64,000 nucleotides of DNA from Spongospora subterranea (lineage: Eukaryota > Endomyxa > Phytomyxea > Plasmodiophorida > Plasmodiophoridae): NCBI GenBank assembly GCA_900404475.1, contig OUQQ01000033.1:1-64000 (forward strand), written 5' to 3'. Under the pieces are notes generated by a model. It made no database searches, was not told where the DNA came from, and saw nothing but the letters and a program-made list of their open reading frames with translations. Each line of letters opens with the position of its first letter. Within the stretch, counting starts at the first letter, position 1. Below, piece by piece: positions 22,761-33,084 of the stretch. Made by a program: the position numbers and the translations under genes.

Positions 22761-24778
22761 TCAGACAAGAAGAGAGTGGCCGGTCATTTGAGGCGGAATT
22801 TCAAAGCCCATAACTTCCAAAATCGTTGGAGCTACGTCTTGTAATCCGGCAGGTACGTTCTTGAGTTTTAAGGACTGAAACACGGTATCCCGCTATTAGA
22901 TCGACGTTTGGGTGAGATGATGGGTTCGTACCGGGTCGCCGAACATCATGAACGGAACGGGATTCGTTGTGTGTGATGTCTTGGGAAGGCCAGATTCATC
23001 CAGCATAACCTCGGCATTGCCATGATCAGAAGTGACAAACAATATAGCTCCAGTCGATGCACAAGCGTCGCGAATAACACCTATTGCCGCATCTGTTGCT
23101 TCAACGGCTTCCACAGTCTTTTCGTAGTTTCCAGTATGGCCAACCTAAGTTGAAAGGTAAAATAAACAAAAAAAACAGACCGTTTATGCTGTTATGGTAC
23201 CATGTCGGGAGGAGCCAAATTGCAGACGACGAAGGAATATTCTTTGGATTTGACCGCCTTCGCCACTTCATCTGCGACGCCAGCTACACTCATTGATGGA
23301 GCGAGATCGTACGTTGCCACGCCTTTGGGCGAATCAACCAAGACGCGGTCCTCGCCTGGCCAAGCTTTTTCAACGCCACCGTTGAAGAAAAACGTGACAT
23401 GAGCGTATTTTTCGGTCTGTCTCAAGAATTTAGCAACAGAACATAGACAGTTGTGGACTACCAACTTCGGCAATATGACATTGCTTTATTCCTTTCGATG
23501 AAAGGAACTCAGATATCGCCATGTCGTTCGATTGAGCAGGGAAGACAACAGGAATATGATTGAAGATTTGGTTGTACAACGTGAACTGCACTATTCCAAG
23601 ATCCACAGGGACGTTGTCCATACTGACATTCAACATCTTGGTGGAAAAATAAGATGGCGCTACCCACATAAACCAACCTGGACACATCGAAAGGAGGGGC
23701 AATTCCGACAGCCTCAACAATTTCGCGCATGCGATCGGAACGATAATTGAAAAACACTAACGTGTCACCAGACCTTACAATGCCATTCGTGTCAAAAATC
23801 ATCTGCAATTCCATGGGCGTCAAGGCAATTCGTTCGAAGACTGACGCGAAACGTACTGGTTTCAAGAACTCGTCAGTCTCGCCAGACAAATATTTTGCTT
23901 GAATCTGTGCTGAAGCTGAAGATTCACTGGCAACTTCTCCTTCGCCACCAAGAATGCATCGATAAGCTTTTTCGACACGCTCCCAGCGCTTATCACGATC
24001 CTGAACCATCTATAGTGAGAATCGATATAGGGTGAATCTGCCAAGTGCTAACCATAGCATAATAGCGACCAGTAACTGTCGCCAATTTACCATACTTGGT
24101 GCTATCAAAAAACTCTTGCAGCTGCTGAGCATAAGTATACGCTGATTTCGGCGGAGTGTCACGCCCATCGGCGAAGAAATGGACAAACGCTTCAGGAACA
24201 TTTGCGTTTTTACTAGCTGCAAACAATTTAACAGCATTACAGGATAAATTGTTCAGGAGCGCTACCGTTCAAAAGCTCGTAGAGATGTAATATATGTGAA
24301 TGGACACCACCATCGCTAACCAGACCTAAGAAGTGAATGCGACCTGTGCCTTCTCTAGCACGATTGAAAGCATCAACTAAAGCAGGGCGTTGAATGAAAG
24401 AACCGTCGCTTATAGATAAGTTAATTCGCACGAGATCCTATTTCACACATATCAAATGCCATTGGAAACGCAAAAAAACAAAATGAAATTACCTGATACT
24501 CGACACGCCCTGCGCCGATCGTTAAGTGACCAACTTCTGAATTCCCCATTACACCCTGAAATAAAACTGAGACGAAAGACAGAAAACGACCAAGTTGTTC
24601 CAATCACCTCAGGAAGACCCACGTCGAGACCGTGAGCTGCAATGACAGCGTATCCACCGGTTTTCGGATCAGAAAGGGCATCCATTACCGGGGTTGCAGC
24701 TTCAGCAATCGCGTTCCCTTTTCTGTCGGCTGTGATACCCCAGCCATCAATGCAGATCAGCACCGCTGAGCGTGTCAT
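22761..24778 (-). CDS. gpmI: 2,3-bisphosphoglycerate-independent phosphoglycerate mutase
   Basis: Glycolytic enzyme interconverting 3- and 2-phosphoglycerate, alkaline phosphatase superfamily with two metal ions. Visible signatures: [15 protein letters not shown] at the N-terminus (metal-binding Asp), [17 protein letters not shown] with the phosphorylated Ser nucleophile, [34 protein letters not shown]-type block split by an intron, [35 protein letters not shown], and the C-terminal metal site [12 protein letters not shown]. The stop follows MTGHSLLV. At least nine short introns. This form is used by plants, many bacteria and protists and is unrelated to the animal enzyme. TACAGTACACAGTAC lies at 24878-24892, 100 bp upstream, in the divergent promoter shared with the thiolase-like gene. 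Confidence 0.93.
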
Positions 24779-25068
24779 GACCAGCGTTTATATTCGGCGG
24801 AAATCGCGGAGAATTACAGTACGGTGTATATGTCGCCAGATTCCCTCGCTCCGTGTCTCTCGCTGTATTGAGGTCGATACAGTACACAGTACACACAGGT
24901 AACTTCACGGTCATTCTCGCACTTCGCACTTTGTTCAGGTGCTGCTAATATCGGGTCGTTCCTAATGCACTTTGACGGAAAGCGGGAGAGATTTCGACTG
25001 GGGGGTGTTGACAGCGTTGTACATATGCGGTCATGTGATGTGGGTGGGCGCAGCGGCCACATCTCATC
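24779..25068. promoter_or_regulatory. Divergent promoter of iPGM and thiolase-like gene
   Basis: A 290-bp region between two start codons pointing away from each other. It contains the tandem motif TACAGTACACAGTAC at 24878-24892. Similar motifs occur upstream of several other genes in the window. Confidence 0.5.
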
Positions 25069-26736
25069 ATGTCCCGAACAGTACGAATCGTTGGCCATGG
25101 GATGACAGCACTGAACCCGCGACCGGTCCCATCGCCATCGCAATTAATGCAGCAGGCGTTACGACAGGCCTTGCTGCACGCCAACATGAATCTCGAAGAT
25201 ATTGACGGGCTCATCGCGGTTCCGTCTCTTGCCGAACCGAAATTCATGGTTTAGATCTTGGCCAATGCCAAATGTGAAATCCATCACCCAAATGCCGACT
25301 TCAGGAAGCCCATAATCTTGGAACGCAGATCGGTCTTTTACCAAGACATGACGTTATTGTTCGCACGATAGATACGGGCGGTGCTGGTCCCATCAGCGCA
25401 ATATTGGTCTGCTTGCCTGACCATCACCTTGGCGAACGTACTGTGTAATTTACCTCTACATTGCACTGACCAGGAGGCAAAGCGCTTAATCGAAATGGAG
25501 GGACGTCGAGCTGTTGCGGTTGTTGCTGGTAATCAGGCCTCATTTCTCGGTCAACATGACCTAAGGGAGAAACGCCCAAACGTGTTTTAGGTGACGCGGT
25601 GAGCTCATTGACGAAGGAAGAATTTCTTAAACGTGCCGACAGATCTTGTCAAGATCCTTCCAAATCATTGCCTTCTCCTTGTATCCCTCATGGGTATAGA
25701 TCAGAAGTTTGGCTCTGCTGGGATTGTTCTTACACCCATGCTCTAGGTATGATCGTGTGGCGCAATGGCAGTCGTTAACATATGGCACAAAAAGGGAACA
25801 GTTGGCGATGTGCAGTGTATTGATGAGCGAGATGGCGTGTCGTCATAAATTTGCGCTGACCAAAAAGGCGAGGACCCTTGAGGAAGTTTTGCAATCCCCA
25901 CCGGTCGCCCCAATGACAAATTTACTGGAATGTGCGAGGAGGTCACTGAAAACGACATTCTTAAGTTTTGTTGAGCTCTGGGTTTGATTGATCATTCAGA
26001 GCGGACGGAGCTGCTGCGGTTATTCTGGCGAGTAATGCCTTTTTGGAGAAAGGGGGGATTCCTACAAATCAATCGGTTGTCGTCATCAGCGGAGGGGAAG
26101 CTTCTGGAAGCTTATATCCGCCGCCAATTGAAGACATATCTGAACATATTTTTAGCTGCCAACAAGTTGGCACACAAATGATTGTTGATCGTGGTCAGTC
26201 AAACTGATCGGAATTATTTCAGGCTGCTGTTATCGCATATGAGAAAGCTCAGCTGGGCGTGAACGACATTGATTATTTCGGCCTATACGATTGCTTCCCG
26301 ATTTGCATGATCAGAGCAATCGAAGGTACTTCGAAGAAGTTTCAGTAGCTTTTCGGTCCACTGAATTGGGGTGTAGCTGTTGGCCTTGCGCCACTTGGAC
26401 AGGGTGGTGACTACATTGAGGATAAATACAACAGAATGATGGAATCAACAACTCGTGACAACCTTCAGGTTCGGAGCTCAGGGCGTAAACAGAAATTGTT
26501 TGACGTCATTGTTGTTTTCTTAGGATATTTTTCCGGTCAACACCCATGGTGGACTTCTATCCTTTGGTGCTCCATGGGAAGCCCCCGCTCTATATTCAGT
26601 CATTGAAGCTATCACACAGTTGACTGGTCAGGCCGCCAACAGACAGATCCGAAACGCCAAACGCGCCCTAGTTTATGGCAATGGCGGCATATTTTCAAGC
26701 TCCGCTGTCGCCATTCTCGGTCGAGGCATCTATTGA
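25069..26736 (+). CDS. Thiolase-superfamily protein (acetyl-CoA acetyltransferase-like), active site altered
   Basis: The fold and order match SCP2-thiolase-type acetyl-CoA acetyltransferases: VRIVGHGMTALNPRP, DIDGLIAVPSLAEP, GTQIGLLPRHDVI, TREQ-like block KREQLAMCSVLMSEMACRH, TNLLECARR joined to DGAAAVILAS, DIDYFGLYDCFPICMIRAIE, VNTHGGLLSFGAPWEAPAL, and ALVYGNGGIFSSSAVAILGR at the end. Where classical thiolases have the nucleophilic Cys (CASG), this protein reads IDTGGAGPISAI. Where they have the catalytic His (GHPxGATG) it reads FGAPWEA, and the final Cys motif reads GIFSSSAV. Similar replacements occur in a bacterial acetyl-CoA acetyltransferase-like subgroup. About seven introns, some as short as 30-40 bp, need checking. 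The role is unknown, possibly acyl-CoA binding. Confidence 0.82.
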
Positions 26737-26779
26737 TATAAACAAGACGCCATCAACCAATATTCTATCATAGCTGCCG

Positions 26780-27139
26780 TAGAGATGCCAATCGGGTTCA
26801 ACCCGCCAACCCGGGTTCGGCAAAAGTCCGATCTGATTGAACCCGGTTTGAATTCGGGTTGAACCGGGTTGTATAGGAAAACAAGTCAGACATTACGAAT
26901 TTCAATATCGTTCGAAACTTGATATCACAGGCTTCCTATCTTCAAACAGATAAGCGCCACCATGTTTTAAAAATTATTTGATGATTATAACACGTAATGA
27001 ACATATTTTAGAAAAAACAATACTCGGTTCATCACCCGAGTTAGCAAAACTTCAAACTGATCAACCCGGTGTGCCCCACCCGTGTTAATCAGATAAACCT
27101 GGTTCAAACCCGGGTCGGGTCAACCCGTTGGCACCTCTA
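26780..27139. mobile_element. hAT-like MITE with terminal inverted repeats
   Basis: A non-coding element of about 360 bp. Its left end reads tagagatgccaatcgggttc; the reverse complement of its right end reads tagaggtgccaacgggttga. Both continue into CCCGGGTT-rich sequence, and the interior is A/T-rich. TAGAGRTGCCAA ends are typical of hAT transposons. No transposase is encoded, and no clear 8-bp target duplication is visible (flanks agctgccg and cccagtgt), so it is probably an old copy. Confidence 0.72.
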
Positions 27140-27324
27140 CCCAGTGTAACTGGAAAACCCGTTTCTGAAAATAGCCCATTGATACATGGTCCTTCCGTAG
27201 CGTCTGTCGCGGCCAGTACGGGACTGGTGTCGACTGTGTCGATGGTTCACGTTACGGTAGCGAATCATCCACTTAACCCGCCGAGGCGTATTGGCGCTAC
27301 ACGGTCTGCCGTGCTCGTCGAGGC

Positions 27325-28619
27325 ATGGAAGGGTTACGTCATCGGATCGATCGCATCGATCAACAGATCATAACGCTGCTAAATCAACGGTTTGAATTGT
27401 GCAGTCTAATTGGGAGAGAGAAACAAGCGAAGGATCGAACCGGTCCTGTATTCGTCCCAAGCCGTGAGCATTCCGTCTTCGAGAAAGCGGCCAAGTTCAA
27501 CTCTGAATGTAATGGTGTTTTGACTGGCCAAGCGGTTAGAAGTATCTTCCGAGAAATAATGTCGTTCTCGATTTCCCTGCAGAGATCAATGACAGTTGGC
27601 TATATCGGAGAGCCTGGCTCATTGAATCACATGGTTATCGTGGCTATTGGACAATTGTTTCGGTTTTTCAACCATTGATAGGCCACTAGAACCAAGTTTG
27701 GCAGTTCGATACCGTCTCATAACGGGTTTGGTACGGTTGCTGATGTTTGCTCAGCGATTCAAAGGTAGACGATTTTGATTGTCGTATGGCCGCAATTCAA
27801 ACCTAGCACAGAAAAGAAGTTGAATACGCTGTGGTGTCGGTGTCTGATGAGGATCAACTCATTGACCTGGCCCAGAATTTGACATGCAGTGAGACCTATA
27901 TCTACGCTAACATTCTGATGACGCCTGTGTTCGACGTTTGTGCTATCAGCGACCATCTCGATCGTGACCGCATTTCTGCAGTTTTTGTGACGCCAGAAGC
28001 GTGTTTTTACTGTAGATCGTGGCTGGCTGATAATTTAACAAATGTCCAACGCATCTCTGTTCCTGATATTTCATCAGGATTTTCGCAAATTTGCCAACTC
28101 GAAAACGCTGCTATCATTTGCACACCTCTTTCGTCATGTATTTTTGACGCTCATCCGATAATTCGGTCAGTTCAAGACTTGAAATCTGTTGAAGAGTTTT
28201 TGATCATAGGAAACGAGCATGGCCCTAAAATGGGTTCAGGTAAGAATCATCTTGAGTGTTTGTCCGGTGGACTAACGCTCGTGATCGTAGATGAAACCTT
28301 CTTGCTCTGTTCAAGCTGTAATCGTCATGGAACCGATACGTTCACTGAAACCGCAAACATGTGCTCGGTCGAAATTAGCAAATTATCCTCTGAAAGAGGC
28401 GCCAACTTTATTGCCAAAGTTATCGGGCATGTTGACGACGAAAAAAGCAATGTAAAACAATTGGTAAAAGAGTTACGAGACAACGGGTTCGACATCCGGG
28501 TGTGTGGTTCAACCTCCAAGCGTACCCTGCCCAGCGAGTTCACGATTGATACCGGTTGTGGCTACACTCGCTGCGAGCTTGCTATGTCAAATGTCTCTCA
28601 AGCAACGAAGTTGCAGTAA
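27325..28619 (+). CDS. pheA: Chorismate mutase - prephenate dehydratase-like - ACT fusion (P-protein)
   Basis: Phenylalanine synthesis enzyme in its bacterial fused form. The N-terminal AroQ chorismate mutase domain is well preserved (LRHRIDRIDQQIITLLNQR, GREKQAK, PSREHSV, RSIFREIMSFSISLQ). A prephenate dehydratase-like domain follows (VGYIGEPGSLNHMATRTKFG, NGFGTVADVCSAIQ, VEYAVVSVSDEDQ), then an ACT regulatory domain (ERGANFIAKVIGHVDD, RDNGFDIRVCGSTSKR). Expected dehydratase motifs are altered: the ENS block after YAVV is absent, and the catalytic TRF appears as EEF in VEEFLIIGNEHG. The mutase may therefore be active while the second domain is divergent. Three or more short introns. ATG 27325 is the first in frame after a stop; an upstream exon is possible. 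Confidence 0.85.
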
Positions 28620-30001
28620 TGCCAAATTCCATATTCGGGTAAATTTTCACTAAGGTACTTTCCAATAAATAGTACAGTAGCTGTGCGAAGATTTCACATT
28701 TCAAGAAAAAGGTGAATTGTTTCAGCACATTACTAGAAAAACGCCTTGGGCCAAGTCAACGCTGATAGATCGATCATGGAATATCTGAAAACGTCAACAA
28801 ATAGTTTTATAGACGAGATCTGAGTATAGGACACCTTTTCAATCAATCCGACCAGGGTGAACACATCAGTCATTGTCTAATCAGAGTATGTGGTCGCTGT
28901 AAAGAGCTGAAGGAGAGAAACGAACTCGGTTGCTCGAGCGACATTCTCTTCCATCATCACCAAGTGCTTCAATCTTCCATTAGCGACAGCTGATGTTGGG
29001 GATTGCCGAGAAACAATGTGGAGACATTTCTTCAGCGATGACAAGGCGTGTTATTTCAGCCAGCGTTTGACGTTGTCTGCCGAATTAGAGCTGTAGCGTC
29101 AACATAAGCGTTCCGAAGCCGAACGAAACGCGACCTAAGGATGACTACCTACCCTGGGGGCATTAACATCAGCGCTTTCTCACTTGTTTCAGTCGATCCA
29201 GGCTTCGTCCTCGTCCTAACAGTGATTTTCGCTTCAGGGTTGGTGTCGAGCAGGCGATGTTGAAATTGCTTGGAGTAACACACGCGTTGTCAACGCTGAC
29301 GAAATGTCTCTACAGTATTTCACGACAGAATCTCATCGTACAGCACTCGTTTCAGGGCATTATCCACGGATCCAGCACAATCCAATCTCACCTGTAACCA
29401 CCAGATCTATCGATAGGGTGGGGTTGCTATACACCGATCGCCATGAACCACGTTCTCGCTAATCCCAACGACAAGTATCGCTTGATATGAGATGCCGCAT
29501 TCAGTCAATTCTGCGAACAGGCCATGAAATCAGCACCTTGGGGCGACCTTCCTCCGGGTGGTGTGCACAGATCATCGACTTAATACCCAATCAGCCACTC
29601 GAAACCTGACACAACAAACCGTTAACGGGAGTGGCCCTCTAGTGATTATCTTGTCGAACGCTCTGCTACATTCGCTTGCCGATCCGTATCGAGGTCAGAA
29701 TTAATTCCTCTGAGGTTGTCGGCATCGGCCAGACCTGGCAAAATACTTTTTTCAAGAAGCATCGTACCAGAGTACGTATTGTTGAACGTAATAAAGATAC
29801 ACTGCACGATTATGGCAACCTTCGGCTCTAGACAAACTCTCTTGAGCGGTTACAATCCTGAGAAAGTGTTGAAAACATTACGAAATTCTGTTCACTTTTC
29901 AGATCAACAAGAACTTTTTTGAGCTGGCTTTGTCTTTTTGTCAAAAAACGGTAAACTATTTTATAATTGATTTTGCCGACGTGTGAATTTTTACAAATTG
30001 G
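28620..30001. other. 1.4-kb region without a recognisable gene
   Basis: Only broken open frames occur, on both strands. On the minus strand around 28880-29010 an apparently protein-like stretch (NGRLKHLVMMEENVARATEF) is soon ended by stops, which may be a decayed gene. A 68-codon plus-strand ORF lies at 29716-29922. agtacagtag is at 28671-28680. Nothing else is supported. Confidence 0.4.
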
Positions 30002-31449
30002 CTAGTTTTGGACATGCTGGCTCCACGGAAGGACGGTGCCGACCTGTTCTTGCATCTGAGCCAAACGGGATTGCATGCTCTTCCATGTCGCTTTGGATAG
30101 TGACGTGTAAACCCGTCCGGAGATGTATACGGAGCCCTAGAAAACAAATACGTTAGAAATTTGAGCAATTTCATGAAAACGAACTGAGGCCATTACTTCA
30201 TCTTGGTCGATTTGCGCATCAATCAAACCAAGGCAGACCGCTGCGATAATACACTGCTCAACTTCGTCTAACGACGACAGAGAAAGAGGTTCAATCAAGC
30301 TGCTGAGCGAAAGAGTCTACAGACATATGACGTCAGCTGGCCGATGCAACACTATTCGTGGAAATATACGTTTTGCGATAGAGACATTGTTGACAATATC
30401 AGAGAGCGCATATACACTCGGAGCTGTTCGGCATTCAGGTTGAACTCGCTCAGAAGTGCCTCGTTCGTGGTGAGAAAGCTATTCAGCTGGTCAAAGTTGC
30501 CGCTGACGATCAACTGAAGAAGCTCCATCAAGGGCGAATGACCAATGGCCCTAGAGGATAGAGTGGCTAATAGGTTATCAAGAAACAGAATCTGGCCTTC
30601 ACGCAGGACCTGATATCCACAGTTCATTACCGCAAAAGAGAGCGATAACAAATCTCATACGTATGCGACAATTTCAGAAGCGGTTTCTGACTGCAGGCTT
30701 TTGGCAGATTCGTCATCCACTTCACATTGCAAAGAAATTATCCGAGTCGCTTGAGCCAGATCGCAGTTTCCACAAGCGTCGTAAACTTTAGCGACCTGAA
30801 GTTGTTAGCCCAGAGTTAGAGAGGGCAAAGAAAACATGAAAATGTCGATTCGCACCAGGTTTAAAAGCTGAAAGCGTGAATTTGAATCGAGGGCCCAGTC
30901 TTTGATCCACTGATCCGTGTTGGGCAATGAATTGGCAAGAACAGATGCATTGCCCGATTCAAGACCAAACTTCAGCGTCGCCAGCAATACTCTAGCTTTG
31001 ATAGAGGTAGAACTGATGGCGTTGAATAATCCCGTCATCATATATAGGCGGATGCGAGCATTATTGGTATCTGCGAGAGAAGACACCAATGTCAGACACG
31101 GAACATCGAGAAAAAAATCGAAATAAACTACCTTCACATCCCATAGTGACAATTCGCTCAGAGAACTTGGCGACATCTTGAATATCCATTCCATTAACCA
31201 TAGAAAACGCTAAAGAACATGCCATCTTCAGCCTATTATGTGATTCACGATCAGCAATTAGATCTTTGACGCATTCTCCAGTGAGCAACTGGAAACACGG
31301 AGATCGCCAATCACCAAACAATCATCGGCCCTAGGAACCTAAAATACCTGAGAAACAACCTCGTATGGCGAGGCATTGGCGACGGCCGGCCGTTCGAGCA
31401 GGGCGGCTAGCTCAGCCCCAGAATCGCCAACGCTCACGAACACCGTCAT
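30002..31449 (-). CDS. EIF3M: Translation initiation factor 3 subunit M
   Basis: A PCI-domain subunit of eIF3, which loads mRNA and initiator tRNA onto the 40S ribosome. Matching blocks run in order: LVSSLADTNNARIRLYMMTGLFNAI, a helical part ending QWIKDWALDSNSRFQLLNLV, AKVYDACGNCDLAQATRI, MELLQLIVSGNFDQLNSFLTTNEALLSEF, and the C-terminal winged-helix segment SVYISGRVYTSLSKATWKSMQSRLAQMQEQV. The last of these corresponds to the VVVSHSTHRTFGKQQWQQL region of the human protein. The first exon begins at ATG 31449 (MTVFVSVGDSGAELAALLE) and splices to LLTGECVKDLIADRES. About seven short introns. Confidence 0.9.
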
Positions 31450-31872
31450 CGTAACAAAAGAGGGCGTCTATCAGTCCGCCACGGACTCCGCAACTGTCGT
31501 CAATACTGAATACTGCCCCATAGGCCAAATATTTGGATTGCGTCTGATTGCGTTGCAGTTTCTCTGACCCGCGAGCAATTGAGAGCCTCAAATGGCGAAC
31601 ATTTTTGAGATTTCAAGGTCAATTAGCAAAATAAACAATTTTTTGTCCATTCTGAGCAGGATCACCCATTTGTTGCTTGTGTCGATGCCGGAAATTATTT
31701 CGTGACATTTTATAACCGAATCAATGGCGGCAAATGTTTATTATCACTTGATTTTATCTAGGACCTTGTTTCCAGTAGTGGGTTTGGTATTGTCAGGAAG
31801 GTACTGGTGCGGTTTTTTGAGGAGGATCCCACGGGCATCGACACCGGATCAAGTCGGTAATTTCACCATCCA
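31450..31872. other. Divergent spacer between eIF3m and flavin monooxygenase
   Basis: About 420 bp shared by two diverging genes, moderately A/T-rich (31600-31770). No open frame or repeat of note; it presumably carries both promoters. Confidence 0.5.
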
Positions 31873-33038
31873 ATGCGGATAGCTATCATTGGTGCTGGAT
31901 TATCGGGTCTATCGGCGGCGCGCTCCATTGCTCAATCGCGTCCTGGTTGTGTTGTCCGCTTGTTTGAGGCAAGCTCAAATGCGGAGTCAGCCGCTGTTCG
32001 CTCCTGCAAACTCTATGGCGATAAACTTCTACTGAATTCAGGTTTGAGCGCAGTGTCGTCATTCCCTGACATACGTGTTGTTGATGGCGCTTAGGTTCTG
32101 TTCAAGCTCTGCAGAAGCTGCAGCTACCTTTTGAACAATGCGATCCTAGGCCACTTGTCTACTACAACCACGCCGGCTCCCTGTTTCTCTGTACCTCCCA
32201 CGCCGCCTTCACCAAAACGTCGTCAATCCGGGCGGCGTTATTACATGATATCGCTGCTGACTCCATTGAATACGGCTGCCGAGTGTTGGCATCCGATATC
32301 GAACACCAAAACGACCAGCATGTCAAGGTTCATGGCGAGAGATTTGACGTTCTGTTGGGCGCGGATGGACGAAATTCCGTTGTACGAGGCCTGATTCCAA
32401 ACCTGCAACAACCGTCTCGAAGCCTAGCCATGGACAAAGTCGTCTTCGATGTTCCTGCGGATGTATTCCCAGCTATGAAAGATCACGACCTAGCGTTTAT
32501 TGGTGGAAACTGTGTCGCCATGGTCTCGTTGATAGATTGTTGGCCGTTACACGAGCCACGGTTGCGGGTTTCATTTGCGTTCCCTTCCAGGTTCAACCAT
32601 CAATCTGGTGTGGAAGCGTTCCGTGATTTGACCAAGAATTGGCTGGTTCCTTTACATGAACTATCAGAGCATATGGATAGCTCTTCCGAAGTATTTTTTG
32701 AGCATATTCAAGATCGCGATCCTCCTGTAATGAAGCCTGCCTATCGAGGGTCTGTTGCATTATTGGGCGATGCATTGCGATCGTTAGCGCCGTACTCCAG
32801 CAACGCAGCTGGTCTTGTTTTCGCTGACGCTGATGCGATATCCACGACGATTGCTGAGGACGATAACGACCTGTGTCAGTTCTGGAGAAATGTTGAAGAT
32901 TCATCAACGTCGTTCATCAACGATGCTCGGTCCATGATGTCGTTTATACATTCCGATGGTGCATGCGAGCAATTACTTGAAATACAACGTCGCCAAGAAA
33001 AATCTGAAAGTGATAAAATCCGCGAATGTGAGGCGTGA
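31873..33038 (+). CDS. FAD-dependent monooxygenase-like protein
   Basis: A class A flavoprotein hydroxylase-like protein. It begins directly with the FAD-binding dinucleotide fold (MRIAIIGAGLSGLSAARSI, GxGxxG), followed by the acidic ribose-binding end LFEAS. A second FAD motif is visible (FDVLLGADGRNSVVRGLI, the DG motif), and the third (GSVALLGDALRSLAPYSSNAAGL) corresponds to the GD motif. In the GD motif the usual GDAAH is GDALR and the GQG part is SNAAG. One intron interrupts near 32041-32094, joining LLLNSG to SVQALQKL. No signal or membrane segment. The substrate cannot be inferred; the altered GD motif suggests an unusual substrate or weakened FAD handling. Confidence 0.78.
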
Positions 33039-33084
33039 TTCTAGCTTCGCTGAGTTGTTTCAGCTTTGTGCAATAGATATACTT

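Noticed and set aside
28870..29010. Minus-strand stretch resembling the ATP synthase OSCP 'ENGRL' motif
   Set aside because: Similarity limited to a few residues, order of motifs wrong, and stops follow at once.
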